Position numbers and translations under genes: made by a program | Shown here: positions 55,426-63,687 of the stretch, piece after piece | Layout of the letters: every line of letters starts with the position of its first letter | Numbering within the stretch: position 1 is the stretch's first letter | Assembly: GCF_040892545.1 (NCBI RefSeq) | Contig: NZ_CP156079.1 | Location: 744,001 to 808,000, forward strand | Source: Paracidovorax avenae | GTDB taxonomy: Bacteria; Pseudomonadota; Gammaproteobacteria; Burkholderiales; Burkholderiaceae_C | Length of the DNA stretch: 64,000 bases | Direction: 5' to 3' | Notes under the pieces: generated by a model | Told to the model about the DNA's origin: nothing | Databases searched by the model: none | What the model saw: the letters and a program-made list of their open reading frames with translations, nothing else

Positions 55426-56149
55426 CCCGAACGAAGCCATTGCCGCCGCTCGTGCCGAGCTCGTGGAGGCCGACAGTATGGCCATACTCGCGTTCGGCCA
55501 TGTTTCACAGCGGCTGTTCGCCATCCACCACTTCTACCCTTTCGCACAAGGGCTCAGCGCGCTGCCGTCCGATGAGAACCTGGAATGGGCCCGGGCCATC
55601 GCGGCGCTTCCGGCTGACGGGCTGGAGGCGTGGGTCCGGCAACAAGGCGGATGCCGTCTTCTCGCATCCGATGCAGAGCATCTTGCAGATCCAGAGGGGC
55701 ACCCCGGCGGGCCGGGGCACGATGCTCCGCGCACCTGCATCGCGGAATTCCAGGCCACCATGGAGCCGGAGCTTCTGGACGGCTCCATGCCAGGCGGGCT
55801 CGATGCATGGATCGAACGGGCCTGCGAGGGTCGTTTTGTTCCCGGAGCGGAGGCCGTGGCGTTGGCGCGGTATATCGCCCGGAACTTCGACCGTTATGGC
55901 GGGGAAGTGCAATCGAGCGTGCTTTTCTTTCTCGGCAAGATCGCACCGTCCGTGGCTTGCGAGGTGGCGCTCGACGGCTTGGGGCGCGTGCATGCGCGCG
56001 CCTGCTCCTGCTTCGAGGAACTCCAACGCCTGGTCGATCTGATGTTGCGCCACGGGGAAGCGACTGGCCGCGAGGCGCCGGTGGATGTCGATGGGTACTT
56101 CCGGGCGGCCTACCTGCTATTGCATCCGCCCCGGCGGCCGGCGCCATGA
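55406..56149 (+). CDS. Hypothetical protein, GC-rich
   Basis: This 247-residue soluble protein begins MTKPSASPNEAIAAARAELV and has several Cys and a mostly helical, acidic composition. Codon use returns to the genome norm. No domain is recognised and no signal peptide is seen. Its TGA overlaps the next ATG (ATGA at 56146-56149), so the two genes are coupled. They close the accessory region before rnpB. Confidence 0.7.
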   Translation: MTKPSASPNEAIAAARAELVEADSMAILAFGHVSQRLFAIHHFYPFAQGLSALPSDENLEWARAIAALPADGLEAWVRQQGGCRLLASDAEHLADPEGHPGGPGHDAPRTCIAEFQATMEPELLDGSMPGGLDAWIERACEGRFVPGAEAVALARYIARNFDRYGGEVQSSVLFFLGKIAPSVACEVALDGLGRVHARACSCFEELQRLVDLMLRHGEATGREAPVDVDGYFRAAYLLLHPPRRPAP

Positions 56150-56697
56150 ACTTGCTGCGGTTCCTGCTGCAGGCAGGAGGCGAAGGCTTCAGGGCCACGG
56201 AGTTTTCCTCTGCCGCGGTAAGCGCCGGTATTCCCATGGGGGTTGTGGCCCACGTCCGGAAGCCGCCGGGTGGGCTGGCCATGGATTCCGGTTTGCCGGG
56301 CACTGGCGGCGATGCCTTCCTGCTGTGGCGATCCGCCAAAGTGGACTATGCGATATCCAGGCAGCAGTACCGGGCGCAGCAGGTGTTCGGCGCGCCGGAA
56401 TTCCTGCAGTCCTGGAAGAGGGAGGAAGAGGCCCTCCTGGACCACCTGGGCTGGATGGCGGACCGGCTGCCGCGCGTGTCCGATTACTGCGACGGCGCGT
56501 CCTTCCTGCTGCTGAAGCTGATCTACGGCGAGGAAGAAGGGGGCGGTGCCGGCACCACGGGGTGGTTGTATTCGGCCGCGCTCATGCAGATGCTGGCCCG
56601 CATGGGTGCGGGGATGGAGGCGGACCAGGAACTGGTGGACGTCCATTTCGCCCGCGTGGAACCGGGGGCGTCCCCTTGCTCCTCCTCTCGGCGATAA
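56146..56697 (+). CDS. Hypothetical protein, coupled to the preceding gene
   Basis: This 183-residue protein (MNLLRFLLQAGGEGFRATEF) contains a segment FLLWRSAKVDYAISRQQY and a helical C-terminal half (WLYSAALMQMLARMGAGME). No known domain or membrane helix stands out. It overlaps the upstream gene by four bases, and its stop lies eight bases before the RNase P RNA gene. The two proteins may act as a pair. Confidence 0.65.
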   Translation: MNLLRFLLQAGGEGFRATEFSSAAVSAGIPMGVVAHVRKPPGGLAMDSGLPGTGGDAFLLWRSAKVDYAISRQQYRAQQVFGAPEFLQSWKREEEALLDHLGWMADRLPRVSDYCDGASFLLLKLIYGEEEGGGAGTTGWLYSAALMQMLARMGAGMEADQELVDVHFARVEPGASPCSSSRR

Positions 56698-56704
56698 TCC
56701 CCCC

Positions 56705-57042
56705 GTGAAGCGCGCCAGACCGCCGCTGGTGCAAGTGCCGAAAGGCCGCACTGGAGGAACGTCCGGACTGCACAGGACGGCGTAGCAGCTAACGGCTGTC
56801 CACCGCGAGGTGAGGATCAGAGCAACAGAGACGAGTCCGGAAGGAGTGCCGCAAGGCAGACCAGCCGGGGTGAAACGGGCAATCTCTACGCGCAGCAATA
56901 CCAAGTAGGCCAGCGTTGACGTGGTTCCGCGGAGCTGGCGGGTAGGTAGCATCGAGCCGGGTGGGCGACCCCCGGCCCAGAGTAATGGCGGTCACATGCG
57001 GGCAACCGCATGCACAGAATCCGGCTTATCGGCGCGCTTCAC
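56705..57042 (+). ncRNA. rnpB: RNase P RNA, bacterial class A
   Basis: The catalytic RNA that trims tRNA 5' leaders. The outer helix P1 is exact: GTGAAGCGCGCC (56705-56716) pairs with GGCGCGCTTCAC (57031-57042). Conserved landmarks are in order: GAGGAACGTCCGGACTGCAC, CAGAGCAACAGAGACGAG, GGGTGAAACGGGCAATC, CAGAGTAATGGCGGTC and ACAGAATCCGGCTTAT. The layout matches betaproteobacterial forms. A T-rich stretch follows. Confidence 0.97.
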
Positions 57043-57054
57043 ACTTTTGTTTTT
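57031..57054 (+). terminator. 3' end of RNase P RNA with T-run
   Basis: The 3' strand of helix P1 is followed by ACTTTTGTTTTT (57043-57054). It probably ends the rnpB transcript. Confidence 0.5.
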
Positions 57055-57127
57055 CCATGCGCCTGCGTCCTGCAGGCGCCGCCGCATGCCTGGTGGCACC
57101 CGCATCCTTCATCGCATTGCATTGCAT

Positions 57128-58456
57128 TCAAGGCCGTGCGCAGTGCGGCGCATGGCCGGCGCGCAGTTCCGCGGCGCGCTGTTCCGTGCCCGGGTGGGTG
57201 GCGAGCAGGCCCATCCATGCGCTGTCGCCGCCGCCTTCCTTGCGCGGAGGCGTCTCGCGCGCAGCCGGGCTGCTGCCCGGGGCTTCGGGAGGCTTCGCGG
57301 CCGTGCCGGCTTCGCCGCCCTGGTTCGCGGCTCCATCCGCATCGTCTCTTTCCTCGCGGCCATCCTTTGTGCCGTCGCCTGCGGGCGCCTTGCCGCGGCG
57401 TGGCGCCTCCCGCTGCTCCTGCGCGATGGCCAGCAGCAGGTCGGCCATGGGCGCGGTGGGCAGGCGTGCATGGCCCATGAGCGCGAGGGCGTAGCAGTCG
57501 GCCTCGCGCTCGTGGGCGCGGCTGTAGGCCAGGCCGGTGACGAGGGCGCCGCCGGTGGACAGCAGGCTGGAGACATCCCCCAGCGCCAGGCCCAGTCCGA
57601 TGTTGAGCACGCCCTGCTCGACCACGGTGCGCGTGGTGTGGCGGTACACGACGTGGCCGATCTCGTGCGCGAGCACGCCGGCCAGGGCATCGTCGCCCAG
57701 GCCCCGGCGGGACGCGGTTTCCGCGAGGCCGTCGGTGACGACCACGGTGCCGCCCGGCAGGGCGAAGGCGTTGGCGCCCATGCCGCGCCGGAACTCCAGG
57801 CGCAGCGCGGGCGCGTAGCCCGCATAGCGCTGCGGCGCCGACGGCATGCCCTGCACGAGCGTGTCGAAGCGGGCGCGCAGCTGCTGCTGGCGCCCGGGCG
57901 CGAGGCGCGAGGGGCGCAGCAGGTCGCCGTCCATGCGCTCCAGTGTTTCCCGCGCGAGGGAGGTTTCCCATCCCAGGGGCACGGCCCGGGTCAGCTGGGT
58001 GGCCAGCCAGGGTGTGCCGTAGCGGTAGAAGAGCGCCAGCACCAGCACGGAGGCGAGCAGCACGGCCGCCAGCACGCCCCAGCGGGTCTGCATGCGCTGG
58101 GCGATGCCGGCGCGGTGGCCGGCCGCCTGCAGCGCGGCGTGCCAGCGCGCGATGCCATCGCCCGCGATTTCCAGGCTGCCGCGCTCGCCCAGGTCCACCG
58201 CCAGCCGAGGGGGAGGGCGGCGCGGGTTCCAGGCCTCGGGCCAGTCCACCGCATCGTGCGCGAAGTGCTCGGGGTCCCCGCCCTCGGCGCCCACGGGGTG
58301 CAGCGTGAGTTCGGGGCCGCGCGGGCCGGGGGCGATGGCCGCGAGCACGGCGCGGCCCTGGCTGCTGCGCCCGTCGAACCAGCGCGCGGGCACGGGCTGC
58401 GGGACCGTGCGGGGCGGGGAGTCCGGTGGCGGTGGCGACGCCGCGGTGGAGGTCAT
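57128..58456 (-). CDS. M48 family zinc metalloprotease
   Basis: This 442-residue protein has a proline-rich cytoplasmic N-terminus, a membrane helix (about residues 128-145, VLAAVLLASVLVLALFY), and the M48 catalytic site LAHEIGHVVYRH (His264, Glu265, His268), with the third ligand in the AHEREADCYAL helix. A low-complexity Glu/Gly/Pro-rich insert precedes a final conserved SAWMGLLATHPGTEQR segment. It is likely to degrade or clip proteins at the cell envelope. The preceding YjgN-type gene is in the same direction, 16 bases away. Confidence 0.88.
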   Translation of the reverse strand: MTSTAASPPPPDSPPRTVPQPVPARWFDGRSSQGRAVLAAIAPGPRGPELTLHPVGAEGGDPEHFAHDAVDWPEAWNPRRPPPRLAVDLGERGSLEIAGDGIARWHAALQAAGHRAGIAQRMQTRWGVLAAVLLASVLVLALFYRYGTPWLATQLTRAVPLGWETSLARETLERMDGDLLRPSRLAPGRQQQLRARFDTLVQGMPSAPQRYAGYAPALRLEFRRGMGANAFALPGGTVVVTDGLAETASRRGLGDDALAGVLAHEIGHVVYRHTTRTVVEQGVLNIGLGLALGDVSSLLSTGGALVTGLAYSRAHEREADCYALALMGHARLPTAPMADLLLAIAQEQREAPRRGKAPAGDGTKDGREERDDADGAANQGGEAGTAAKPPEAPGSSPAARETPPRKEGGGDSAWMGLLATHPGTEQRAAELRAGHAPHCARP

Positions 58457-58472
58457 GGCGGACGGGAGCCGT

Positions 58473-59714
58473 TCAGCCGATCAGGTCCAGCCCTGCGGCA
58501 TCCGCCAGGGCGTCGCCCACGCCGTTCTGCTGTTGGCGCTGGAGTTGCCCCGCCAGCTGGTCCACACCGCCCTTGACGTGCAGGGTCACGGACTCGAGCT
58601 TCATGCGGTATTCATTCACGCGGGCGAACGGGCGGTAGAAGCCCAGCGTGAGCAGGGTGAGCAGCAGGTTCCTGATGCGCAGGCCGACGAAGCGGCGCGC
58701 GCGCAGGTGGCATTTGAAGCGGGCCATGTGGCTCACGCCGATCTGGTTCCAGGTGATCTGGAACATGCGTGCCTCGCGGTAGGCGCGCGCCGGTGCCGAG
58801 ACCAGCAGCGCCATGAAGCCGAAGAAGACGATGCCCACGATGAAAAGCAGGGCCAGCCAGGGCCCCATCCCCCGGGTCTTGCCGGACACCAGCGCCAGCG
58901 ATCCGCCGAAGGCGACGCCCACGATGGCGCCCATGACCGCCACGGTGATCAGGAACACGCCCAGGGTGGCGAGCCACACCTTCACGAAGTCCGAGTACAC
59001 GGGCTTCCAGCGGCCGGGCTCGGTGCCCAGGCGCGAATGGAGCACCAGCATGCTGCGGTAGTTGTATTCGAGGCGGATGGCGCACAGCACGGTGAGCACG
59101 AACGTCAGCGCGAGCAGCCCCCACATGGTCGCGCTGACCTGCGGGATCCGGCGGCCGGAGGCGCCGGCCACGGGTTCCGGCGCCAGCGCCTGCAGCCCGT
59201 AGAACGCGGCCAGCCACAGGGCGGCGATGGCGAACACGGGCCAGCTCGCCGCATAGACCTGCCGCCAGCCGGCGGTGAACTGCAGCCGCAGCCCGCGCCA
59301 GCGCGTGTTGCCGAGGCGAAAGCGCATGGCGCTGCCCCAGATGAGCGGGGCGAGAGCCGCGCCCGCGAGGATGAAGAGGCCCACCGCGGTGTCCTGCCCG
59401 GTGCGCACGGCGATCTGGTAGGCGGCGGTGAGCACCAGCAGCACGATGAAGCCGAAGACCATGCGGCGCTGCTGCGCGGTGAATTCAAGCGGGCTGCCGG
59501 CCACGAGCGTGTGGCCGTAGAAGTACTGCGCGGTGCGGCGGCGCGCCCAGGGGGTGTAGAGGCCCAGCGTCAGGATGCCCAGCAGCACGTTGACGATCCA
59601 GACGCGGAAATACTCGCCGCCGCTGCCGGAGAACTCCAGCGGATGCGGCTCGATGCCGTGCGACGTGAACGACGATGCCATGCGTGCCACGTGGGGCTCG
59701 ACGCGCTGATCCAT
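58473..59714 (-). CDS. DUF898 (YjgN family) inner-membrane protein
   Basis: This 413-residue integral membrane protein has about eight helices and the DUF898 strings FSGSGGEYFRVWIVNVLL, LTLGLYTPWARRRTAQYFYG, FRLGNTRWRGLRLQF and TLLTLGFYRPFARVNEYRM. The family has no established biochemical role. GGGAGGCAC lies just before the ATG at 59714. It appears to form an operon with the M48 protease, a pairing often seen in this group and perhaps reflecting a shared envelope task. Confidence 0.88.
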   Translation of the reverse strand: MDQRVEPHVARMASSFTSHGIEPHPLEFSGSGGEYFRVWIVNVLLGILTLGLYTPWARRRTAQYFYGHTLVAGSPLEFTAQQRRMVFGFIVLLVLTAAYQIAVRTGQDTAVGLFILAGAALAPLIWGSAMRFRLGNTRWRGLRLQFTAGWRQVYAASWPVFAIAALWLAAFYGLQALAPEPVAGASGRRIPQVSATMWGLLALTFVLTVLCAIRLEYNYRSMLVLHSRLGTEPGRWKPVYSDFVKVWLATLGVFLITVAVMGAIVGVAFGGSLALVSGKTRGMGPWLALLFIVGIVFFGFMALLVSAPARAYREARMFQITWNQIGVSHMARFKCHLRARRFVGLRIRNLLLTLLTLGFYRPFARVNEYRMKLESVTLHVKGGVDQLAGQLQRQQQNGVGDALADAAGLDLIG

Positions 59715-59764
59715 GGATGTGCCTCCCTCGAAGAGCCCGGCAGTTTATCGCGGCGGCACGGGGA

Positions 59765-60568
59765 TCAGAAGCGCTCCCAGGGCAGCAGGTAGCGCCACTG
59801 GCCTTCGGGCACCCTGGCGAGCGAGACGCGGCCGATGCGCAGCCGCTTGAGCGCCGTCACCTGCAGTCCCACGGCCTCGCACATCGCGGGGATCTGCCCT
59901 GGGCGGATGCCCTTGAGCGCGAAGCGCAGCCGCGTTTCGCTCTGCCAGCTCACCTTGGCGGGCGGCAGGGGTCGGCCGTTGAATTCCAGGCCCCGGCAGA
60001 GGCGCTCGAGGCCGCCCTCGGCGATGCGGCCCTCCACGGTGGCGATGCATTCCTGCTCGAGCAGCTCGATGTCTTCGGCCAGGCGGCGCGCCATGCGGCG
60101 GTCCTGCGTATAGACCACGAGCCCGCTGGCGGCGTCGGCCAGCGGCGTGAAGCACTCCTGCTGCCGGAAATGCCGCTGCAGCACCCGCACGGGCGGGCTG
60201 TCGCCCACGTACCGGTTGCCGGGCTCCAGCAGCGTGCCGGCATCGGGTGCCCCGCTGCTGCGCGCCTGGCGCGGATCGCCGGCGGGGCCCTGGCCGATGC
60301 CGGCCTCCCAGCCGGCGGGCTTGTGCAGCAGGAGGGTGACGGGCGGCGCTTCCTCGGCCTTGGCGTTCTGCGCGACCACGACATCCTGGTCCGGGCGGAC
60401 ACGGGCGCCTGGCGCCTCGGTCATCCGGCCGTCCACCTGCACCCAGCCGCCTTCGATGAGCCACTCGGCCTCGCGGCGGGAACAGCCGCGCATCTCGGCG
60501 ACGCGCTTGGACAGGCGGATGTGGCCGGCGTCTCCGGCACCGGTGCCATCGGGGGAAAGATCATGCAT
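59765..60568 (-). CDS. S4-domain RNA pseudouridine synthase-like protein
   Basis: This 267-residue protein has an N-terminal S4 RNA-binding domain (RLSKRVAEMRGCSRREAEWLI) and a RsuA/RluB-type synthase domain with LLLHKPAGW and the segment PLADAASGLVVYTQD. In active enzymes that segment reads RLDxxTSGLL with a catalytic Asp; here the Asp appears shifted by one, so activity is uncertain. The C-terminal IRPGQIPAMCEAVGLQV and LKRLRIG strings are typical of the family. The ATG at 60568 overlaps the stop of the upstream Nudix fusion gene, indicating coupling. Confidence 0.8.
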   Translation of the reverse strand: MHDLSPDGTGAGDAGHIRLSKRVAEMRGCSRREAEWLIEGGWVQVDGRMTEAPGARVRPDQDVVVAQNAKAEEAPPVTLLLHKPAGWEAGIGQGPAGDPRQARSSGAPDAGTLLEPGNRYVGDSPPVRVLQRHFRQQECFTPLADAASGLVVYTQDRRMARRLAEDIELLEQECIATVEGRIAEGGLERLCRGLEFNGRPLPPAKVSWQSETRLRFALKGIRPGQIPAMCEAVGLQVTALKRLRIGRVSLARVPEGQWRYLLPWERF

Positions 60569-62231
60569 GGCCGGCCTCCAGCGCGCGCAGGCGCTCCACA
60601 TGGGCGAGCAGGGAGCGCTGCGCCACGGGCCACAGCCGCTCGGGCACGTCGGCATAGGCGTGGCGCACCCAGTCGTCCATGCTGCCTTCCGGCAGGGCCT
60701 GCATGGCCGCGAGCACTTTGGCCTCGCGCGCGAGCCGGTGTGCCTTCAGCCGGGCGATCGCCCCGCGCGCACCGGCGATCGCATGGCCGTGTGCCGGCAG
60801 GATGAATTCCACGCCGTGGCGTTCGCACAGCGCGTCGAGACGGTCGAGCGAGGCGAGGTAGTCGTCCATGTTGCCGTCCGGCGGGTCGATCACGGTGGTG
60901 CTGCCATTGAGGATGTGGTCTCCGCTGAACAGCAGGCCGTCCTCGCGCAGCAGCAGGCACAGGTGGTTCGCGGCATGGCCGGGGGTGTGGACCACTTCGA
61001 GCGTGTGGGTGACGTCGCCTTCCAGCTGCCGGCCGCTCAAGGTGAGCCGTTCGCCATCGGCCAGTGCCCGGTCGGGCGTGAACCGGCTGGCCGCGCGCGC
61101 CGTGGGGGCGGAAGGCAGGCCCAGCACGGGCGGGCGCGGGCGCCCGGCCGCGGCCACGCGTGCGGCCAGCGGGGCGGCGCCCGGCGCGTGGTCGGCATGG
61201 GAGTGCGTGCACACGATGGCGCGGATGTCTCCACCCGCCGCATGCCAGAGCCGTTCGAGATGGGCCTCGTCGGCCGGGCCGGGGTCGATGGCGATGTAGC
61301 CGGTGGACGGATCGCCCACCAGGTAGCTGTTGGTGCCGGGCCCCGTCATGGCGCCGGGATTGGCCGCGGTGAGCCGCTGCAGGTTGCGCAGCAGGGGCAC
61401 GGGCCGCTCGGGCTGCCAGTCGAGCGGATGCACGATCTGCCCGTCGGGGCAGACCAGGGCCAGTTCGCCGTACGGGGCCTCGTGCTCCATGTAGCGCGCC
61501 TCGCGGCCCGCGAGCAGGCCGGCGCGCGGGCAGCTGGTCCACAGCGGCTGCTCGTGGGCCACGGCGGCGAGCACCGCGTCGGCGCTGGCGAATTCCGCCA
61601 GGCGCTCCAGCGTGCGGATGGTCGGGAAGATCATGAAGAACTGGCCGGCCGCATGCCGCTCCAGTGCATCCCGCGGGCGCACCCAGACGGGCTCGAACTG
61701 CTCGGTCTCGTCGGCCACCGGCTCCTGCCCCTGCGGCATGCGCGCGACCAGGAAGGGCACGTCGAAGCGCTTGGGCAGGTCGCGGTCGGCCGTCCAGTGC
61801 GCGAGCAGGAAGACCGCGTCGGCCGCCAGGCGCAGGCCGCGCGCGGTGCATTGCGGCACGAAGGCTGCGCTGCGGTCGAGCGCGGCGATGTCTTCTGCGG
61901 TGGCGAAGCGTCCGTCCGGGCGCCGCGCGAGCAGCACGCCCAGCTCTTCGAAGCTTTCGCGGATGGCGGCGATGGCCTGGGTGACGCGGTCCGGCGTCTG
62001 CGCGGGGCGCCGGTCGGCCTGCGCATGGGTGATGGCTTCGGCGTCCTGCGGGTCGATGGCGCCGCCGGGGAAGACGTAGGCCCCCGGCGCGAAGCTGGCC
62101 TGTGGCGAGCGCCGCGTCATGAGCACTTCGAGGCTGCCGCCGGGCGCGTCGCGCAGCAGCAGCACGGTGGCGGCCGCGCGCGTGGCGGCGGGCTCGCGGT
62201 GGGGATGGAGTTGTTGGGAAGGGCGGGGCAT
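60561..62231 (-). CDS. Nudix hydrolase / metallo-beta-lactamase fusion
   Basis: This 556-residue two-domain protein has an N-terminal Nudix domain (YVFPGGAIDPQD, then RESFEELGVLLA, with the spaced Nudix box seen in the NUDT19-like group). A C-terminal metallo-beta-lactamase domain follows, with CTHSHADHAPGAAPL, VVHTPGHAANHL, LFSGDHIL and ILPAHGH, resembling LACTB2-like hydrolases. The fusion may first cleave a nucleotide-linked compound such as a CoA derivative and then hydrolyse the product, but that is a guess. The ATG at 62231 starts the Nudix part; the longer frame overlaps the next gene. It is coupled to the synthase gene. Confidence 0.88.
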   Translation of the reverse strand: MPRPSQQLHPHREPAATRAAATVLLLRDAPGGSLEVLMTRRSPQASFAPGAYVFPGGAIDPQDAEAITHAQADRRPAQTPDRVTQAIAAIRESFEELGVLLARRPDGRFATAEDIAALDRSAAFVPQCTARGLRLAADAVFLLAHWTADRDLPKRFDVPFLVARMPQGQEPVADETEQFEPVWVRPRDALERHAAGQFFMIFPTIRTLERLAEFASADAVLAAVAHEQPLWTSCPRAGLLAGREARYMEHEAPYGELALVCPDGQIVHPLDWQPERPVPLLRNLQRLTAANPGAMTGPGTNSYLVGDPSTGYIAIDPGPADEAHLERLWHAAGGDIRAIVCTHSHADHAPGAAPLAARVAAAGRPRPPVLGLPSAPTARAASRFTPDRALADGERLTLSGRQLEGDVTHTLEVVHTPGHAANHLCLLLREDGLLFSGDHILNGSTTVIDPPDGNMDDYLASLDRLDALCERHGVEFILPAHGHAIAGARGAIARLKAHRLAREAKVLAAMQALPEGSMDDWVRHAYADVPERLWPVAQRSLLAHVERLRALEAGHA

Positions 62232-62304
62232 CCGGGGATTATCGGCAGCGCACCCCTGCCTGCCGGCAGAGGGGCTTCCCGCCCGTGCGGTGGCCGGCCC
62301 CGGT

Positions 62305-63615
62305 TCAGGCCGCGGTCGCCGTCGGCGCCGACTGCCGGTGCCCCGCCGCGGTCTTGTAGCTGCGCACCCAGTCGGCCAGCAGCGCGGGATCGAGCACGTC
62401 GCCGATGCGCTCGAAACCATCGGGCGCGCGCTCTTCCACCATGTCGAGGATGGCGTCCAGGCCCTCCGCGCGGTTGAGCTCCACGATGCGCGCGGTCATG
62501 GGCCGGCGGCCTTCCTCGTAGGCGTCGAGTGCGGCGGGCAGGTCGTGCGGACGGGCGGCCAGCGCCTCGGCGATGGCGCGCGCGTCCAGCAGCGCCTGGG
62601 TCGCGCCGTTGGAGCCGATCGGGTACATGGGGTGGGCCGCGTCGCCCAGCAGCGTCACGCCGCGGCCCTGGCGCCAGCGCGGCAGCGGGTCGCGGTCCAC
62701 CATGGGCCACTCGAGGATCTGCGTGGCCTGCGCGATCAGGCCCGGCACGTCCACGAAGCCGAAGCGCCAGGTGCCGAAGGTGGGCAGCAGGTCGTCCACC
62801 GAGCCCGGGCGGCTCCAGTCCTCGCGGCCCGGGGCCACGAGGCCGCCGCCGAAGCCGTCCTCGCGCAGCCGGCGGTCGGCCACCCAGTTGACCAGCTGCA
62901 GCCCGTCCGCGCGCGGCGGCGCTATGGGATAGACGACGAATTTCGCGCGGCGGTGGCCGGCCTGCACCATGGTGCGGCCGTCCATGAACGGTCGGGCCCA
63001 GGTGGTGCCGCGCCACATCATCATGCCGTTCCAGCGGGGCGCACCTTCATGGGGATGGAACTGGCGCCGCAGCGCCGAATGGATGCCGTCCGCCCCGATG
63101 AGCAGGTCGCAGCGCAGCGTGGCGGTGCCGCCGTCGGCGAGCTCGGCCTGCGCCAGCACGCTGCCGCCGGCTTCCTCGGTGCAGCCGGTGATGCGGGTGC
63201 CGGCGCGCACGCGTTCCTCGCCCAGGCGCTGCAGGCAGGTGTTCCACAGCAGCATCTGCAGCTCGCCCCGGTGCACGCTGTACTGCGGATGGCTGTAGCC
63301 GGCCTCGGTGCCGCGCAGGTCTTCGTAGATCGGCTGGCCGTGCCGGTTGGCGAACACCAGGGCGCGCGTGCGCACGCCCATGGCGTCGAGCGCGGGCAGC
63401 AGGCCCAGGCCGTCCAGCACCTCCACCGCGTGCGGCAGCAGGTTGATGCCCACGCCCAGCGGCTGGGGCCGCGCCGCGGCCTCGCAGACGGTGACGCGGT
63501 GCCCCTGGGCGGAGAGGGCGAGCGCGGCGGCGAGGCCGCCGATGCCGCCGCCGGCGATCACGATGTCCAGCGGACGCGGCGTGGACTGGAAGGAAGCGGG
63601 GGAGGGCGAGGTCAT
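62305..63615 (-). CDS. FAD-dependent aromatic-ring monooxygenase-like protein
   Basis: This 436-residue flavoprotein has the Rossmann motif IVIAGGGIGGLAAALALS, a mid-protein LLIGADGIHSALRRQF, and the GD motif TLLGDAAHPMYPIGSNGA. This places it among class A flavin monooxygenases, closest in layout to PhzS/salicylate hydroxylase-type enzymes. It would use NAD(P)H and O2 to hydroxylate an aromatic ring in the cytoplasm. The start at 63615 lies 63 bases from the divergent MarR gene, whose product is the likely regulator. Confidence 0.88.
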   Translation of the reverse strand: MTSPSPASFQSTPRPLDIVIAGGGIGGLAAALALSAQGHRVTVCEAAARPQPLGVGINLLPHAVEVLDGLGLLPALDAMGVRTRALVFANRHGQPIYEDLRGTEAGYSHPQYSVHRGELQMLLWNTCLQRLGEERVRAGTRITGCTEEAGGSVLAQAELADGGTATLRCDLLIGADGIHSALRRQFHPHEGAPRWNGMMMWRGTTWARPFMDGRTMVQAGHRRAKFVVYPIAPPRADGLQLVNWVADRRLREDGFGGGLVAPGREDWSRPGSVDDLLPTFGTWRFGFVDVPGLIAQATQILEWPMVDRDPLPRWRQGRGVTLLGDAAHPMYPIGSNGATQALLDARAIAEALAARPHDLPAALDAYEEGRRPMTARIVELNRAEGLDAILDMVEERAPDGFERIGDVLDPALLADWVRSYKTAAGHRQSAPTATAA

Positions 63616-63668
63616 GCTGTGCGTTCTCCGGGTTAATGCCGCTTGACGCGGATCAATGCGTTTCACTA

Positions 63669-63687
63669 TTGTTGCGCCATGCAACAA
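63669..63687. promoter_or_regulatory. Perfect inverted repeat over the MarR start codon, candidate operator
   Basis: TTGTTGC (63669-63675), spacer GCCAT, then GCAACAA (63681-63687) form an exact seven-base inverted repeat with AT-rich flanks. The ATG of the MarR-type gene is at 63679-63681, so it is split across spacer and right arm. This length and symmetry fit a MarR dimer site, and its place in the divergent gap suggests autoregulation plus control of the monooxygenase. Confidence 0.55.

Noticed and set aside
56705-57042. Integration site at the RNase P RNA gene
   Set aside because: The accessory genes end before it, but no duplicated rnpB 3' end or integrase is present.
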